Shown: positions 1-8,062 of the stretch, in pieces
How the letters are laid out: the number at the start of each line of letters is the position of its first letter
How positions within the stretch are numbered: the stretch's first letter is position 1
Assembly (NCBI GenBank): GCA_007753675.1
Contig: CP036432.1
Span: 10,387,381-10,451,380, forward strand
From: Stieleria magnilauensis
GTDB taxonomy: Bacteria > Planctomycetota > Planctomycetia > Pirellulales > Pirellulaceae
Reading direction: 5' to 3'
Length of the DNA: 64,000 bases
The notes under the pieces: generated by a model
What the model saw: only the letters and a program-made list of their open reading frames with translations
The model's database searches: none
What the model was told of the DNA's origin: nothing
Made by a program: the position numbers and the translations under genes

Positions 1-173
1 CCAGGTTTCCGGTGCTGATCGATCTGGTCGGCGGCGAAACCGATCGCGTGTTGCCCGGACAAACCGGATACGCGCGGCTGGTTTATCGCGACGGCACCCT
101 GGGAAGAGCCGTGCGGGATTCGCTGACCGACTGGATTGAAGACAAACGGGCGATGTTGAGAATGCATCGTTAG
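1..173 (+). CDS. C-terminal fragment, possibly HlyD-like adaptor or related protein
   Basis: An open frame runs from the left window edge (codons in phase with position 3) to a TAG stop at 171-173, giving about 56 residues. It contains a motif resembling the LxPGxxGxA loop found near the end of HlyD-type periplasmic adaptors and M50/HlyD fusion proteins (VLPGQTGYARL), followed by a basic helical tail. The start lies outside the window. The family assignment is a weak motif match, so the fragment could belong to another protein. Confidence 0.4.
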   Translation, partial: RFPVLIDLVGGETDRVLPGQTGYARLVYRDGTLGRAVRDSLTDWIEDKRAMLRMHR

Positions 174-226
174 CGTATAACAGGGCATCTCGCAAACTCC
201 GCCCCCTTCGACTCGGTTCACGCTCC

Positions 227-751
227 ATGACCTTGACGACCGCTCAATTGACCGCCCAGGCCGGCGTGCAGCAGGACCATTGGACCGCGTTGGGGAACAT
301 GGTTTCGACGTGGACCGCGGCGGGACTTTATTCCTTGCGTTGGCAAGAACGCACAGGCTCTCATGACAGCCCAGGCTCCGATGACGGCCCAGTCGCCGGT
401 GACCCGCGCGGGGAAGATTTGGATCAACGGTTACGCGAGTACTTTGCGACCGGCCACGCGGATTTCGACGCCATTGAGTTGGACACACAGGGCTGGACGC
501 CGTTTACCAATCAGGTCTATCGGTGTTGTCGCGCGATCGCGCCGGGCACGACGATCACCTACCAGGAATTGGCTCAGCGGGCGGGCAACAAGGCAGCCAG
601 CCGCGCGGTCGGGGCGGCGATGTCGCGCAATCGCATTTTGTTGGTCATTCCCTGCCACCGAGTGGTCAGCGCCGGGGGTGGCTTACGTGGCTTTAGCGCA
701 CCGGGCGGGTTGCAAACCAAACAGTTTCTCTTGGACTTGGAAACAGAATGA
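227..751 (+). CDS. ogt: methylated-DNA--[protein]-cysteine S-methyltransferase
   Basis: This 174-residue protein repairs O6-alkylguanine by moving the alkyl group to an active-site cysteine in a suicide reaction. The hallmark IPCHRVV motif places the acceptor Cys at about residue 143. The upstream helix-turn-helix region (TYQELAQRAGNKAASRAVGA) and the downstream GGLRGFSAPGGLQTKQFLL segment are typical of the Ogt/AGT C-terminal domain. The first roughly 80 residues are poorly conserved, as usual for this family. ATG 227 is used. The stop overlaps the start of the next methyltransferase gene (ATGA at 748), which suggests translational coupling. No Ada-type N-terminal metal domain is present. 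Confidence 0.93.
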   Translation: MTLTTAQLTAQAGVQQDHWTALGNMVSTWTAAGLYSLRWQERTGSHDSPGSDDGPVAGDPRGEDLDQRLREYFATGHADFDAIELDTQGWTPFTNQVYRCCRAIAPGTTITYQELAQRAGNKAASRAVGAAMSRNRILLVIPCHRVVSAGGGLRGFSAPGGLQTKQFLLDLETE

Positions 752-1575
752 GCGAAACGCGGTTCGCGTTCGGTGAAAACTGGGCATCGTTTCTAAACCA
801 TCTGGACGAAGATCGCATCGACCAGGCATGCCGTTCGTTGACCGGGTTGCTAGGTCTTGATGACGCCGCCGGACGTCCGCTGGACGGTCAACGCTTTCTG
901 GATCTCGGCAGCGGCAGCGGACTGTTTTCACTGGCCGCCTATCGGTTGGGGGCGGAGGTCGTGTCGATCGACTTTGATCCTCACAGTGTCGCCTGCACCG
1001 AACAGCTTCGGCAGCGTGAATCGGCGGACCCGATGAAATGGAAAATTCTTCAAGGCTCCGCGTTGGATCAATCGCTGATGGAATCGCTGGGACAGTTTGA
1101 CGTCGTCTACAGCTGGGGTGTACTGCATCACACCGGGCAAATGGAACGAGCGATCGAACTGGCAGCGGCGCGTGTGGCGGTCGGCGGACGATTTGCGATC
1201 GCGATTTATAACGACCAGGGCGGCGGCAGTCGGCGATGGCTGGGGATCAAGCAGCTGTACCATCGATTGCCAAAGTGGGCGCGCCCCGTGTGGGTCGCGG
1301 CGGTCGCGTCGTGGTACGAATTCAAGTTCGCCCTGGCCCGGCTAGCCGGCGGACGCAATCCGCTGCCCTTTGCCGACTGGCGGAAAAAGCGAACCGATCG
1401 CGGCATGTCGGCGTGGCACGATTGGGTCGACTGGATCGGTGGGCTGCCCTTTGAAGTCGCCAAACCCGAAGCCATCATCGTGCCGTTGGTCGCCAAACAC
1501 TTCCAGCTGATCAACCTGAGCACCGTCGGCAACGGATGGGGCTGCAACGAATACGTCTTCAAAAAAGTGGCGTAA
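748..1575 (+). CDS. class I SAM-dependent methyltransferase
   Basis: A 275-residue protein with a Rossmann-type SAM-binding fold. Motif I is seen as FLDLGSGSGLFSLAAYRLGA (about residues 50-70), motif II as VVSIDFDPHSV, and a post-motif as YSWGVLHHTGQMERAIELAA, which resembles UbiE/UbiG-like enzymes. The substrate cannot be read from sequence. The C-terminal third has no recognised domain. The gene overlaps the ogt-like gene by 4 bp and its stop codon lies inside a perfect inverted repeat that probably ends the transcript. Confidence 0.85.
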   Translation: MSETRFAFGENWASFLNHLDEDRIDQACRSLTGLLGLDDAAGRPLDGQRFLDLGSGSGLFSLAAYRLGAEVVSIDFDPHSVACTEQLRQRESADPMKWKILQGSALDQSLMESLGQFDVVYSWGVLHHTGQMERAIELAAARVAVGGRFAIAIYNDQGGGSRRWLGIKQLYHRLPKWARPVWVAAVASWYEFKFALARLAGGRNPLPFADWRKKRTDRGMSAWHDWVDWIGGLPFEVAKPEAIIVPLVAKHFQLINLSTVGNGWGCNEYVFKKVA

Positions 1576-1624
1576 GCTTCCAGCTTGCGAATTCCAGGCT
1601 GAACGCAAGCTGGAAGCTTACGCC
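1569..1624. terminator. perfect 21-bp inverted repeat, dispersed repeat family and likely terminator
   Basis: Arms at 1569-1589 and 1604-1624 are perfect reverse complements around a 14-bp loop and contain the core GTAAGCTTCCAGCTTGCG. The left arm overlaps the stop codon of the methyltransferase gene, and the convergent PH-domain gene ends 10 bp further on. There is no T tract, so a role as a bidirectional terminator or mRNA 3' end is inferred from position. Related copies lie at 9733-9810, 40003-40056 and 62557-62576. Confidence 0.6.
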
Positions 1625-1633
1625 GCTTGGCCA

Positions 1634-2089
1634 CTACCCCGCTTGCTTGACCGCTTCGGTCAACTCTTCAATAAACCGTTCCCGATCGGCCGGCGAGACG
1701 AGATAGAAACGCGAGGCGGTGCTGATCTTCACCCGCCGCACCGACAGTGCCGGTCCACTCAACCAGCTGCCGCTCGGCTCGATTGCTTTGACTTGATGCA
1801 GCGGCACGCGTTGGAACAGGATGCCGCAACGGATCGACAACGTGTCCGGCAGGATGGTGTATCGACAGGGGACGGTGAACAGGCCCGTGACCAGCAGGGT
1901 CCCGGCTCCGGCCAGCAAGCAAATCAGGGCGTCCTGTTGCCTGCCTTGCTGTAACAGCACGACCGTCAAGCCGACACAAATCATCGGCCCCAGCATCAGC
2001 AGGACCGCGATCCACCAATCCACGGCTGAAACATAGACGGATTGACGTGGCATCGTCGTGGTGTGGCCGGGTGCCGCGTCATCGGTCAT
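1634..2089 (-). CDS. PH-domain (bacterial Pleckstrin-like) membrane protein
   Basis: A 151-residue protein with two hydrophobic segments (about residues 25-50 and 55-75) followed by a bacterial PH-like module: a YTILPDTLSIRCGILFQRVPLHQVKAIEPS stretch (split here as YTILPDTLSIRCGILFQRV and PLHQVKAIEPS) and a C-terminal FYLVSPADRERFIEELTEA, characteristic of bPH2/YdbS-like small membrane proteins. The function is unknown; it is probably membrane-associated. Its ATG overlaps the TGA of the upstream gene (ATGA), so the two are probably co-translated. It ends next to the 21-bp hairpin at 1569-1624. Confidence 0.7.
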   Translation of the reverse strand: MTDDAAPGHTTTMPRQSVYVSAVDWWIAVLLMLGPMICVGLTVVLLQQGRQQDALICLLAGAGTLLVTGLFTVPCRYTILPDTLSIRCGILFQRVPLHQVKAIEPSGSWLSGPALSVRRVKISTASRFYLVSPADRERFIEELTEAVKQAG

Positions 2090-3108
2090 GGAGCTGGCTC
2101 GTTCGGGTGACTGGGATCGCCGGTTGGCAGTTCGTCTTCGTCCGTGGCTGCTTCATTCAACGCCTCTTCCTCTTCCCTCATCAACTGGACGGCTTCTGCC
2201 ATGGCGGCAGCAAAATCGACGATTTCGTCACGCTGGGCCCGGGTCACGCTCAGGTGACGAAAGATATCGGTTTCGTTCTTTTTTAGCTGCCCCTCGTCCA
2301 CCGTCAATGTGATGCCGATTGCGGACAGATAATCACTCTCGTCGCAGGTCGGACAATCGGCGAGTCGCAGTTCGACATAGGCGGCATCGGAATCCGATGC
2401 GATCTGCAGTTTCTTCAGTGCGTCGAAGTTTCCGTTGCGGATCTGCATCCAGGCCGGGTCGGTGGTGGAAACCGGCAGCACGGCCAGCTCTTCGGTCTCC
2501 TCGTTCCATCGGTAACAGTGTTCGCAGAAGGGTCGATTGCCGTACGCGGCCATTCCTGAAACGTATGCGGTTCCGAAGATCAGTGCGGCTTCCAGCACCC
2601 AGATCGCCACCGCTCCCCAACCGGAAAGCGCCCCCGCACCGCCCCCGCCCATCGCCCAGATGCCCTCGGCAAAGATCCCTTTCATCCAGCCCAAAATCAC
2701 GATCGGATCAAAGCCTTGGATCATCAACGGGACGAAGTCACCGCCGAGTTCACCGGGGCCGATCACCAACGCAGGGTGCACCGCCCATGAACTGTAGTAA
2801 CCGATCGCCGTGAATCCGATCACGGTCAAGAACGCCATCAGCCGACTGCGATACTTTAATTTGAAGCACAGCGAACCGGCGATCAGACCGAACCCGCCGC
2901 CGACGAAGAAAGTGACCAGACCACGAAGCTTGATGAACGGCAGATAGACGACGGCCGCCGAGTAGATCGCGCCAAACAGAACGCCCAACGGAATCAGCAC
3001 CACGGCCGCGATCACCAAACTGGCCGGCGAGACCTTGCCGCTGTGCCGATAGAGCGTCGGAGCAGACGCGATCGTCGAGCCCGGGGGATCGGAAAATGTA
3101 TCACTCAT
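2086..3108 (-). CDS. hypothetical polytopic membrane protein with CxxC pairs
   Basis: A 340-residue protein when started at the ATG at 3108 (MSDTFSDPPG); the longer open frame upstream runs through a palindromic repeat and is unlikely to be coding. About five hydrophobic segments occupy residues 30-185. They are followed by a soluble region with two CxxC pairs (FCEHC and CPTC) that could bind a metal or form a rubredoxin-like knuckle, and by an acidic C-terminal tail. I do not recognise the family. It is coupled by ATGA overlap to the PH-domain gene, so the two may act together at the membrane. Confidence 0.6.
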   Translation of the reverse strand: MSDTFSDPPGSTIASAPTLYRHSGKVSPASLVIAAVVLIPLGVLFGAIYSAAVVYLPFIKLRGLVTFFVGGGFGLIAGSLCFKLKYRSRLMAFLTVIGFTAIGYYSSWAVHPALVIGPGELGGDFVPLMIQGFDPIVILGWMKGIFAEGIWAMGGGGAGALSGWGAVAIWVLEAALIFGTAYVSGMAAYGNRPFCEHCYRWNEETEELAVLPVSTTDPAWMQIRNGNFDALKKLQIASDSDAAYVELRLADCPTCDESDYLSAIGITLTVDEGQLKKNETDIFRHLSVTRAQRDEIVDFAAAMAEAVQLMREEEEALNEAATDEDELPTGDPSHPNEPAP

Positions 3109-3148
3109 CTCATCCGCCTTCGTATTGTTTCCATGATTAGTGATCCGA

Positions 3149-3226
3149 GCGGAAAAGGGGTCAGGCACCAAAAATGCGAAGCACCCGTTGGGCCATTTGG
3201 TTTTTGGTGCCTGACCCCTTTTCCGC
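3149..3226. repeat. REP-like palindrome with GGGGTCAGG core
   Basis: Perfect 26-bp arms at 3149-3174 and 3201-3226 enclose a 26-bp loop. The arms contain AAAAGGGGTCAGGCACCA. Two related palindromes with different inner arms occur at 14693-14747 and 31662-31739. The shape, intergenic location and conserved core fit REP elements mobilised by REP-associated tyrosine transposases (RAYTs), but no RAYT gene is in the window, so that link is inferred. Confidence 0.7.
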
Positions 3227-3316
3227 GGCACCCTCAATTCAAGAGTTGAAAGAGGGCTAGTTTATCAAGAAAGCTCAACGATCGCTCACCCGTCCTGCCC
3301 ATCGGTCGACCAGGAT

Positions 3317-3353
3317 CTTGAAGACCGTCATTCATCGCCCCGACGGTCTTAAG
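3317..3353 (-). terminator. hairpin at the end of the TVP38-like gene
   Basis: AAGACCGTC at 3321-3329 pairs with GACGGTCTT at 3342-3350. With one bulge the stem extends by three more pairs (CTT with AAG). It overlaps the TAA stop (3349-3351) of the membrane-protein gene on the minus strand. No U tract follows, so termination is inferred from position only. Confidence 0.35.
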
Positions 3354-4140
3354 TTCGATCGGCGTACCCCGGCGTCTCGGCTAACGAAGCACAACGAATC
3401 TCTTTGAGCCGTCGTATCGCGATCGGCGGCAGGGCGAGACTGACGAGGGTTGCGACGGACAGCGACAGCACCGAACTGATCCAGCGGAAGTGCAGCGATT
3501 GTTCGGAGTCGACTGCCATCGCGGCGGCATGGACATACAACAGTTGTGGCACCACGGCGACCGCGGCCGCAGCCACGTAGGGTACGAAGCGGGCGCCGGC
3601 GGCGCCCATCGAATAACTGATGATGGTGGTCGGGACCGGTGCGAGGCGCACGAGTAAATGGATGCCGAAGCCGGCATCCTGCGCCAGCTGCCCCGCCGCG
3701 CGCGGCCAACTGATCGGCGGCTCGATCGACGCGTCTCGGTCCTCCCCGACGTCGCGCTGCGGGTCGAGGGACGATCGATTTGAATAAAAATAACCGCCCG
3801 CTCCGATCCAGTACTTTCCGATCGTGTAGTTTAGGGCGGCGGCAGTGACGGCCGTCACCAACATGATCGGACATCCGTCTTGCGTGCCGAACAACGCTCC
3901 CGCGGCAAGCGACACCATTGTCTTCGGCATCATCATCGTCATCAACAGCGTTCCGGTGACGATGAACAACAGCGGCGCCCAATTTCCCGTCGATTGCAGC
4001 CAGAGAGAGAGGTCGTCGAAACGATAGCCGGAAAGAACGAGCAGCAGACCGAACGCAGCAAACCCCAGGGGTAGAGAAACCCTTCTCATGAGCGAGGCGG
4101 TCTTTGGAGAAGGAATCATCGAGAGGACCGTGTCTGTCAT
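3349..4140 (-). CDS. TVP38/TMEM64 (VTT-domain) family membrane protein
   Basis: A 263-residue polytopic protein from ATG 4140 (MTDTVLS). The central VTT/SNARE-associated-like domain shows the usual pattern of a helix, a re-entrant segment (MTMMMPKTMVSLAAGALFG) and a later RLAPVPTTIISYSMGAA segment with the conserved Arg and Pro. Family members (DedA/TVP38) are proposed lipid scramblases or transporters that maintain membrane homeostasis. A longer open frame starts at 4290 but would overlap the divergent ATPase gene, so the internal start is preferred. The insertion at about residues 125-145 (charged, DPQRDVGEDRDASIE) is unusual. Confidence 0.8.
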   Translation of the reverse strand: MTDTVLSMIPSPKTASLMRRVSLPLGFAAFGLLLVLSGYRFDDLSLWLQSTGNWAPLLFIVTGTLLMTMMMPKTMVSLAAGALFGTQDGCPIMLVTAVTAAALNYTIGKYWIGAGGYFYSNRSSLDPQRDVGEDRDASIEPPISWPRAAGQLAQDAGFGIHLLVRLAPVPTTIISYSMGAAGARFVPYVAAAAVAVVPQLLYVHAAAMAVDSEQSLHFRWISSVLSLSVATLVSLALPPIAIRRLKEIRCASLAETPGYADRT

Positions 4141-4239
4141 TGCAGCATCGACAGGCTGGAAGCCGATCCCACCCTGTTTCCACCAGATATCCACTGATCC
4201 ATCAAGCAAGCCGCCCGCTCCAGCGAGCATCATAACAAA

Positions 4240-5016
4240 ATGACAGAGTTCGCGAAAACTTCCGCATCGGCCTCGGAACGGAATCTTCATCCTCGCGTGC
4301 CCCCACGCGACCGTGACTTCAAGTCTTCAGACGCCTTGCAGCCCGCGTCGCGGTGGCCGGCGGCCAACCTGTTTCGCAACCCCTTCGGCGAATTGACGCG
4401 CAGCGAACGCGCCGAACTGGCGGTGGTCCCGGTCGCCGAGATCGTCGCGGCGATTGGTGAACCAAGCGTCGACGAACCAGCGATCGGCGACGCCCCCCTC
4501 ACGTTTCGCCCCTGGTCCGCCTACCAGATGATCGGCGAGTGCGGCCGCGGCAAGACGACACGCATGCTGGCGATCGCCAAGGCCTTTCCCTCGTCCAGCT
4601 ACGTCTACTTGCCCGAAGACCAGCCTTGCCCGACGATTCCCACCGGCGAACCGTTGCTGATCGATGAAGCACAACGGCTCCCCTGGCGGATCCGCCGCAA
4701 GGTGTTCGCCAGCGGCGCAACCCTGGTCCTGGCCACCCATCAAGACTTGTCGACCGCCCTGCGACGCGCCGGTTACACGGTGACGACGGAGAAGATCGGT
4801 CTGTCGCTGTCGGTCGGACAATTGGCCGAAATCCTCAACCGGCGAATCGTGGCCTCGCGTCGCGATCACCGGCAACCCGTACCACGCATCAGCGACGAAG
4901 ATGCCGACGCATTGATTCGGCGGTTCGGGACCGATGTGCGGGGCATCGAAAGTTATCTTTACGACATCGTGCAGTCCCAAGTGAATCATCATGGCGAAAT
5001 GCGATTTATCGATTGA
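4240..5016 (+). CDS. P-loop ATPase, AAA-like, unknown role
   Basis: A 258-residue protein with a clear nucleotide-binding site: Walker A GECGRGKTT (about residue 100), Walker B PLLIDEAQRL (about residue 140) and a sensor-1-like LVLATHQDL strand. The C-terminal part (RISDEDADALIRRFGTDV) resembles the helical lid of AAA proteins. The first 90 residues are variable, with no signal peptide. The gene overlaps the downstream arrestin-fold gene by 26 bp, a strong hint that the products work together. I cannot name a family; a nucleotide-driven switch for the membrane partner is one possibility. Confidence 0.65.
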   Translation: MTEFAKTSASASERNLHPRVPPRDRDFKSSDALQPASRWPAANLFRNPFGELTRSERAELAVVPVAEIVAAIGEPSVDEPAIGDAPLTFRPWSAYQMIGECGRGKTTRMLAIAKAFPSSSYVYLPEDQPCPTIPTGEPLLIDEAQRLPWRIRRKVFASGATLVLATHQDLSTALRRAGYTVTTEKIGLSLSVGQLAEILNRRIVASRRDHRQPVPRISDEDADALIRRFGTDVRGIESYLYDIVQSQVNHHGEMRFID

Positions 5017-6406
5017 GCTCGACCACCCCGAACGAATTTATTCAGGTGGCGACAAGATCACCGGCACTCTGCACGTCCTGGCCGATGCCGACGTGAAGTG
5101 CAAAGGGCTGGAGGTGTCCTCGGGCTGGCGAACGCATGGACGAGGCAACATCGCACGGGGCGTCGCCGAATCCATCACGCTGTTTGTCGGTGAATGGACC
5201 TCCGGCCAGCGCGAGTCGTATCGATTCGAGCTGGAAGTCGCCGATTGGCCGCCCAGCTACCACGGCAACTACATCAACGTCGATCACTACATCGATGCAC
5301 GGGCCAAAATCCCCTGGGCGTTCGATCCGAAAGCGTCCCAGGAATTCGTGATGCGTCCGGCCACCGGGCCCGACACTGCCGACGCACAAGTGGCGGCGGC
5401 GGTCGGCGGATGCATCGGATATGGATTGGTCGCCCTGGTGCTGGGTCTGATGGTCGTCGCGTTCGGCTTCCTGATCGTCACCTTTGTCGTCAATCCGTTT
5501 GCGGGTCTGGTCGCCGGAGCCATCATCATCCCATTGGTCGGCTTTTTCGTCGCCAAAAAGCTGTTGCCGAAGTGGCTGCTGGGCAACGTCCAGGCCGAGC
5601 TGCTGACGCCCCAGGTGGCGCCCGGTGACCGCGTTCGCGCCCGACTCGCCTTCCAGCCCAAGCGTCGCTTTACGATCAATTCGATCAGCGCCGAGTTGAC
5701 CGGAACCGAGGTCTGCGTCAGCGGCAGCGGCAGCAATCGCACGACGCACCGACACACGTTTTTCACCGATCGACACGAACTGGAAGGCCAGTCGACGCTG
5801 CAAGCCGGCGACCGCAAGGAGTTCAATCTTGATTTTCCGATCCCCGGCGATGTGCCTTATTCGTTTGATCTGGCTGACAACGACTTGAATTGGACGATCG
5901 ATTTGCGTGTCGATATTCCACGCTGGCCGGACTGGACGCAGTCGCTGAAATTGCTGGTCCATCCCAATGGCCAACCGATCCAGCGGCCCGAGACGACCGA
6001 GCCGCATGCGGCGCTCGGCGCGACCGACGACGGGACCGACGCCGCATCGCCACAGCACGACGAGATCACCTTTGCCGAAACCGCCACGCATCTTTGGGAA
6101 GCTCGCCACGACGCCGAACAGGTGGATCTGTTGGTCGAAGCGGTGACCGGAATGACGTTCGAAATCGACACCTTCATCGAGCGGCGATTGCTCTACAGCG
6201 GCGAAGAGGACCCGCACGTCTACGACGACGGCTATGCCGTTTGGGCCCGCCACAGCGATCCTCCGCTGCCGCTGGTGCTGTATATCCCCCACGAATTAGC
6301 GGACGAATTCGAGCAAGCCGGCCGCGACCTGTGGCGCTGTCGCGGCACGATCGTCGGCTGGGACCACCAGCACCGACGCCTGCAAATCAAGGTTTTGGTC
6401 CGCTAG
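4991..6406 (+). CDS. arrestin-fold (Spo0M-like) protein with central membrane hairpin
   Basis: A 471-residue protein. The N-terminal 125 residues read like an arrestin-N/Spo0M sandwich (IYSGGDKITGTLHVLADADV, then a conserved GxWTSGQRESYRFELEV segment). Two long hydrophobic helices follow at about residues 135-190. A second sandwich (about 200-330, with LLTPQVAPGDRVRARL and FPIPGDVPYSFDL) looks like arrestin-C, and a separate C-terminal domain covers about 360-471. A two-lobed arrestin split by a membrane hairpin is not an arrangement I recognise. Its start lies inside the upstream ATPase gene. Assignment rests on pattern and not on strong sequence identity. Confidence 0.55.
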   Translation: MAKCDLSIELDHPERIYSGGDKITGTLHVLADADVKCKGLEVSSGWRTHGRGNIARGVAESITLFVGEWTSGQRESYRFELEVADWPPSYHGNYINVDHYIDARAKIPWAFDPKASQEFVMRPATGPDTADAQVAAAVGGCIGYGLVALVLGLMVVAFGFLIVTFVVNPFAGLVAGAIIIPLVGFFVAKKLLPKWLLGNVQAELLTPQVAPGDRVRARLAFQPKRRFTINSISAELTGTEVCVSGSGSNRTTHRHTFFTDRHELEGQSTLQAGDRKEFNLDFPIPGDVPYSFDLADNDLNWTIDLRVDIPRWPDWTQSLKLLVHPNGQPIQRPETTEPHAALGATDDGTDAASPQHDEITFAETATHLWEARHDAEQVDLLVEAVTGMTFEIDTFIERRLLYSGEEDPHVYDDGYAVWARHSDPPLPLVLYIPHELADEFEQAGRDLWRCRGTIVGWDHQHRRLQIKVLVR

Positions 6407-6518
6407 GAAAGCAAGCCGGCACGGAATAAACTCCGGGCACCGGAATAGGCCGCCCGCCGCGCCGATGCGGCCGTCTGCCTATCGTGCCCCCCAACCATCC
6501 GTCTCGCAAGCCTTCGAC

Positions 6519-7322
6519 ATGTCGTCCCCCCGAGTCCTCGTGTTACGTGCCCCGGGCACTAACTGCGACGAAGAAACTGCGTATGCCTTTCAACGTGCCG
6601 GCGCGACCACCGAGCGGGTTCACGTCAATCGGCTGATCGAAAATCCGACGCTCAAGGACCGTTATCAAATCCTCTGCCTGCCCGGCGGATTCAGCTACGG
6701 GGACGACATCGCCGCCGGCCGCATTCTGGCCACGCGAATGCGAAACCACCTCGCCGATCTGGTGGACACCTTCGTCCACGGCAACGGCGACCGACTGGTG
6801 CTGGGAATCTGCAACGGAATGCAAGTGCTGATGCGGTTGGGCGTGCTGACCGAAAACGTCGAAGCCGCCGGTGGTCACGAACCGGCCACGCTGGCCTGGA
6901 ACAATCACGGGCGGTTCGAGGATCGTTGGGTGGATCTGGCCACCGACGGGACCAAGTGCGTGTTCTTGCGCGACATCGAGCACATGTATCTGCCGATGGC
7001 CCACGCCGAAGGCAAATTTGTCGCCCGGGATCAAGCGGTGCTGGGCGAATTGCGCGACGCCGGACGACTCTGCCTGCGTTACGCCCGTGATGCCGATGGC
7101 ACCGTCGAAGAGACTCCGCTGGAATTTCCAGCCAACCCCAACGGCGCCGACGCCAACGTCGCGGGCGTCTGTGATGCGACCGGCCGAGTGTTCGGCTTGA
7201 TGCCACACCCCGAGCGTCACATCGACCCGACCCAGCACCCCTACTGGACGCGCCGCAAAGAACAGCCGGCCGCCGGAGACGGGTTGGCGATGTTCCAAAA
7301 CGCCGTCAACTGGTTCGCCTAG
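6519..7322 (+). CDS. purQ: phosphoribosylformylglycinamidine synthase, glutaminase subunit
   Basis: A 267-residue class I glutamine amidotransferase that supplies ammonia to PurL in the fourth step of de novo purine synthesis. Visible features are LRAPGTNCDEE at the N terminus, the nucleophile elbow LGICNGMQVLM with Cys at about residue 98, and the catalytic His-Glu pair in LMPHPERH near the C terminus. The insertion-rich length (about 265 against 225 residues in Bacillus) matches the longer PurQ seen in Bacteroidetes and planctomycetes. ATG 6519 starts right before the conserved VLVLRAPGTN; an upstream in-frame ATG at 6465 is less likely. Confidence 0.93.
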   Translation: MSSPRVLVLRAPGTNCDEETAYAFQRAGATTERVHVNRLIENPTLKDRYQILCLPGGFSYGDDIAAGRILATRMRNHLADLVDTFVHGNGDRLVLGICNGMQVLMRLGVLTENVEAAGGHEPATLAWNNHGRFEDRWVDLATDGTKCVFLRDIEHMYLPMAHAEGKFVARDQAVLGELRDAGRLCLRYARDADGTVEETPLEFPANPNGADANVAGVCDATGRVFGLMPHPERHIDPTQHPYWTRRKEQPAAGDGLAMFQNAVNWFA

Positions 7323-7390
7323 CCCCCACCGTGCCGCAAGCCTCGGGACGTGAAGAGTATTGCTGATGCACGTCGCACTCCTCGGTGTCG

Positions 7391-7427
7391 TGAGAAAACT
7401 CGCGGGCACCAACCCGCTCGCAGTTTC
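7391..7427. terminator. weak hairpin downstream of purQ
   Basis: GCGGG (7402-7406) pairs with CCCGC (7413-7417), flanked by GAAAACT and AGTTTC arms that extend the fold imperfectly. It lies between the convergent purQ and DCC-protein genes (7323-7480), so it could end either transcript. No T tract is present. Confidence 0.25.
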
Positions 7428-7480
7428 ACGCCAGCGGCGTGTCACATCAAGTTCCGGTCACCACCAGATCGCCAACCCCA

Positions 7481-7957
7481 CTACTCCCCAAAGTGGACCG
7501 CGCAGGAATCGTTTTCGCAGGCCCCTTGGCCTGATTTCTTACCCGCCAGTTTGTAGCGCCGCTTGGCGATTTGGTTGTACATCCAGCGCCACAGGCTCGC
7601 CGATCCGGGCAGGTGCAGAATCGGTGCGGCCAACCACAGTAGCGGCAAACGCCGGCTCAGGTATCGCACCGCGTCCCCGCCACCATGCCGGCGACCCTGG
7701 GAATCGACGACGTACATTTCTGCCATCAGCCGATCGTGTGTCAGGTCCGGATACCGCTCCGCGACCCGCGGATCATGCAGCGACAAGAAAGACAATCGGC
7801 CGCCGCAACAGTCCAGCCGCCGCAGGTTTTTGACCTGCGCGATGCAGAAATTGCAGTCCCCGTCATAAATCACCACATCGGCATCAGGCAGCTCCGCCGG
7901 GTCGGGTAAACCGTTTTCGGCACCAGTGGAGAGCGATTGGGTGGCTGGATCGGCCAT
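7481..7957 (-). CDS. DCC-family thiol-disulfide oxidoreductase-like protein (DUF393)
   Basis: A 158-residue protein with the defining VVIYDGDCNFC motif near residue 30, followed by the family pattern of a basic helix, a FLSLHD strand and a C-terminal LPLLWLAAPILHLPG...WMYNQIAKRRYKL block. DCC proteins have a thioredoxin-like fold with a CxxC-like pair (here CNFC) and are proposed redox proteins; the substrates are unknown. The N-terminal 25 residues are a charged extension. It is divergent from the coiled-coil membrane protein gene starting at 8063. Confidence 0.88.
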   Translation of the reverse strand: MADPATQSLSTGAENGLPDPAELPDADVVIYDGDCNFCIAQVKNLRRLDCCGGRLSFLSLHDPRVAERYPDLTHDRLMAEMYVVDSQGRRHGGGDAVRYLSRRLPLLWLAAPILHLPGSASLWRWMYNQIAKRRYKLAGKKSGQGACENDSCAVHFGE

Positions 7958-8062
7958 GAAATTGCGAAAAAAGAGGTAAGACGGGGGGGAATCACGCTGC
8001 CATTAAGCTGCCCACGGTTCCTATACTTGATTGTAGGCCGCAACACACCCAAGGCTACCGCC

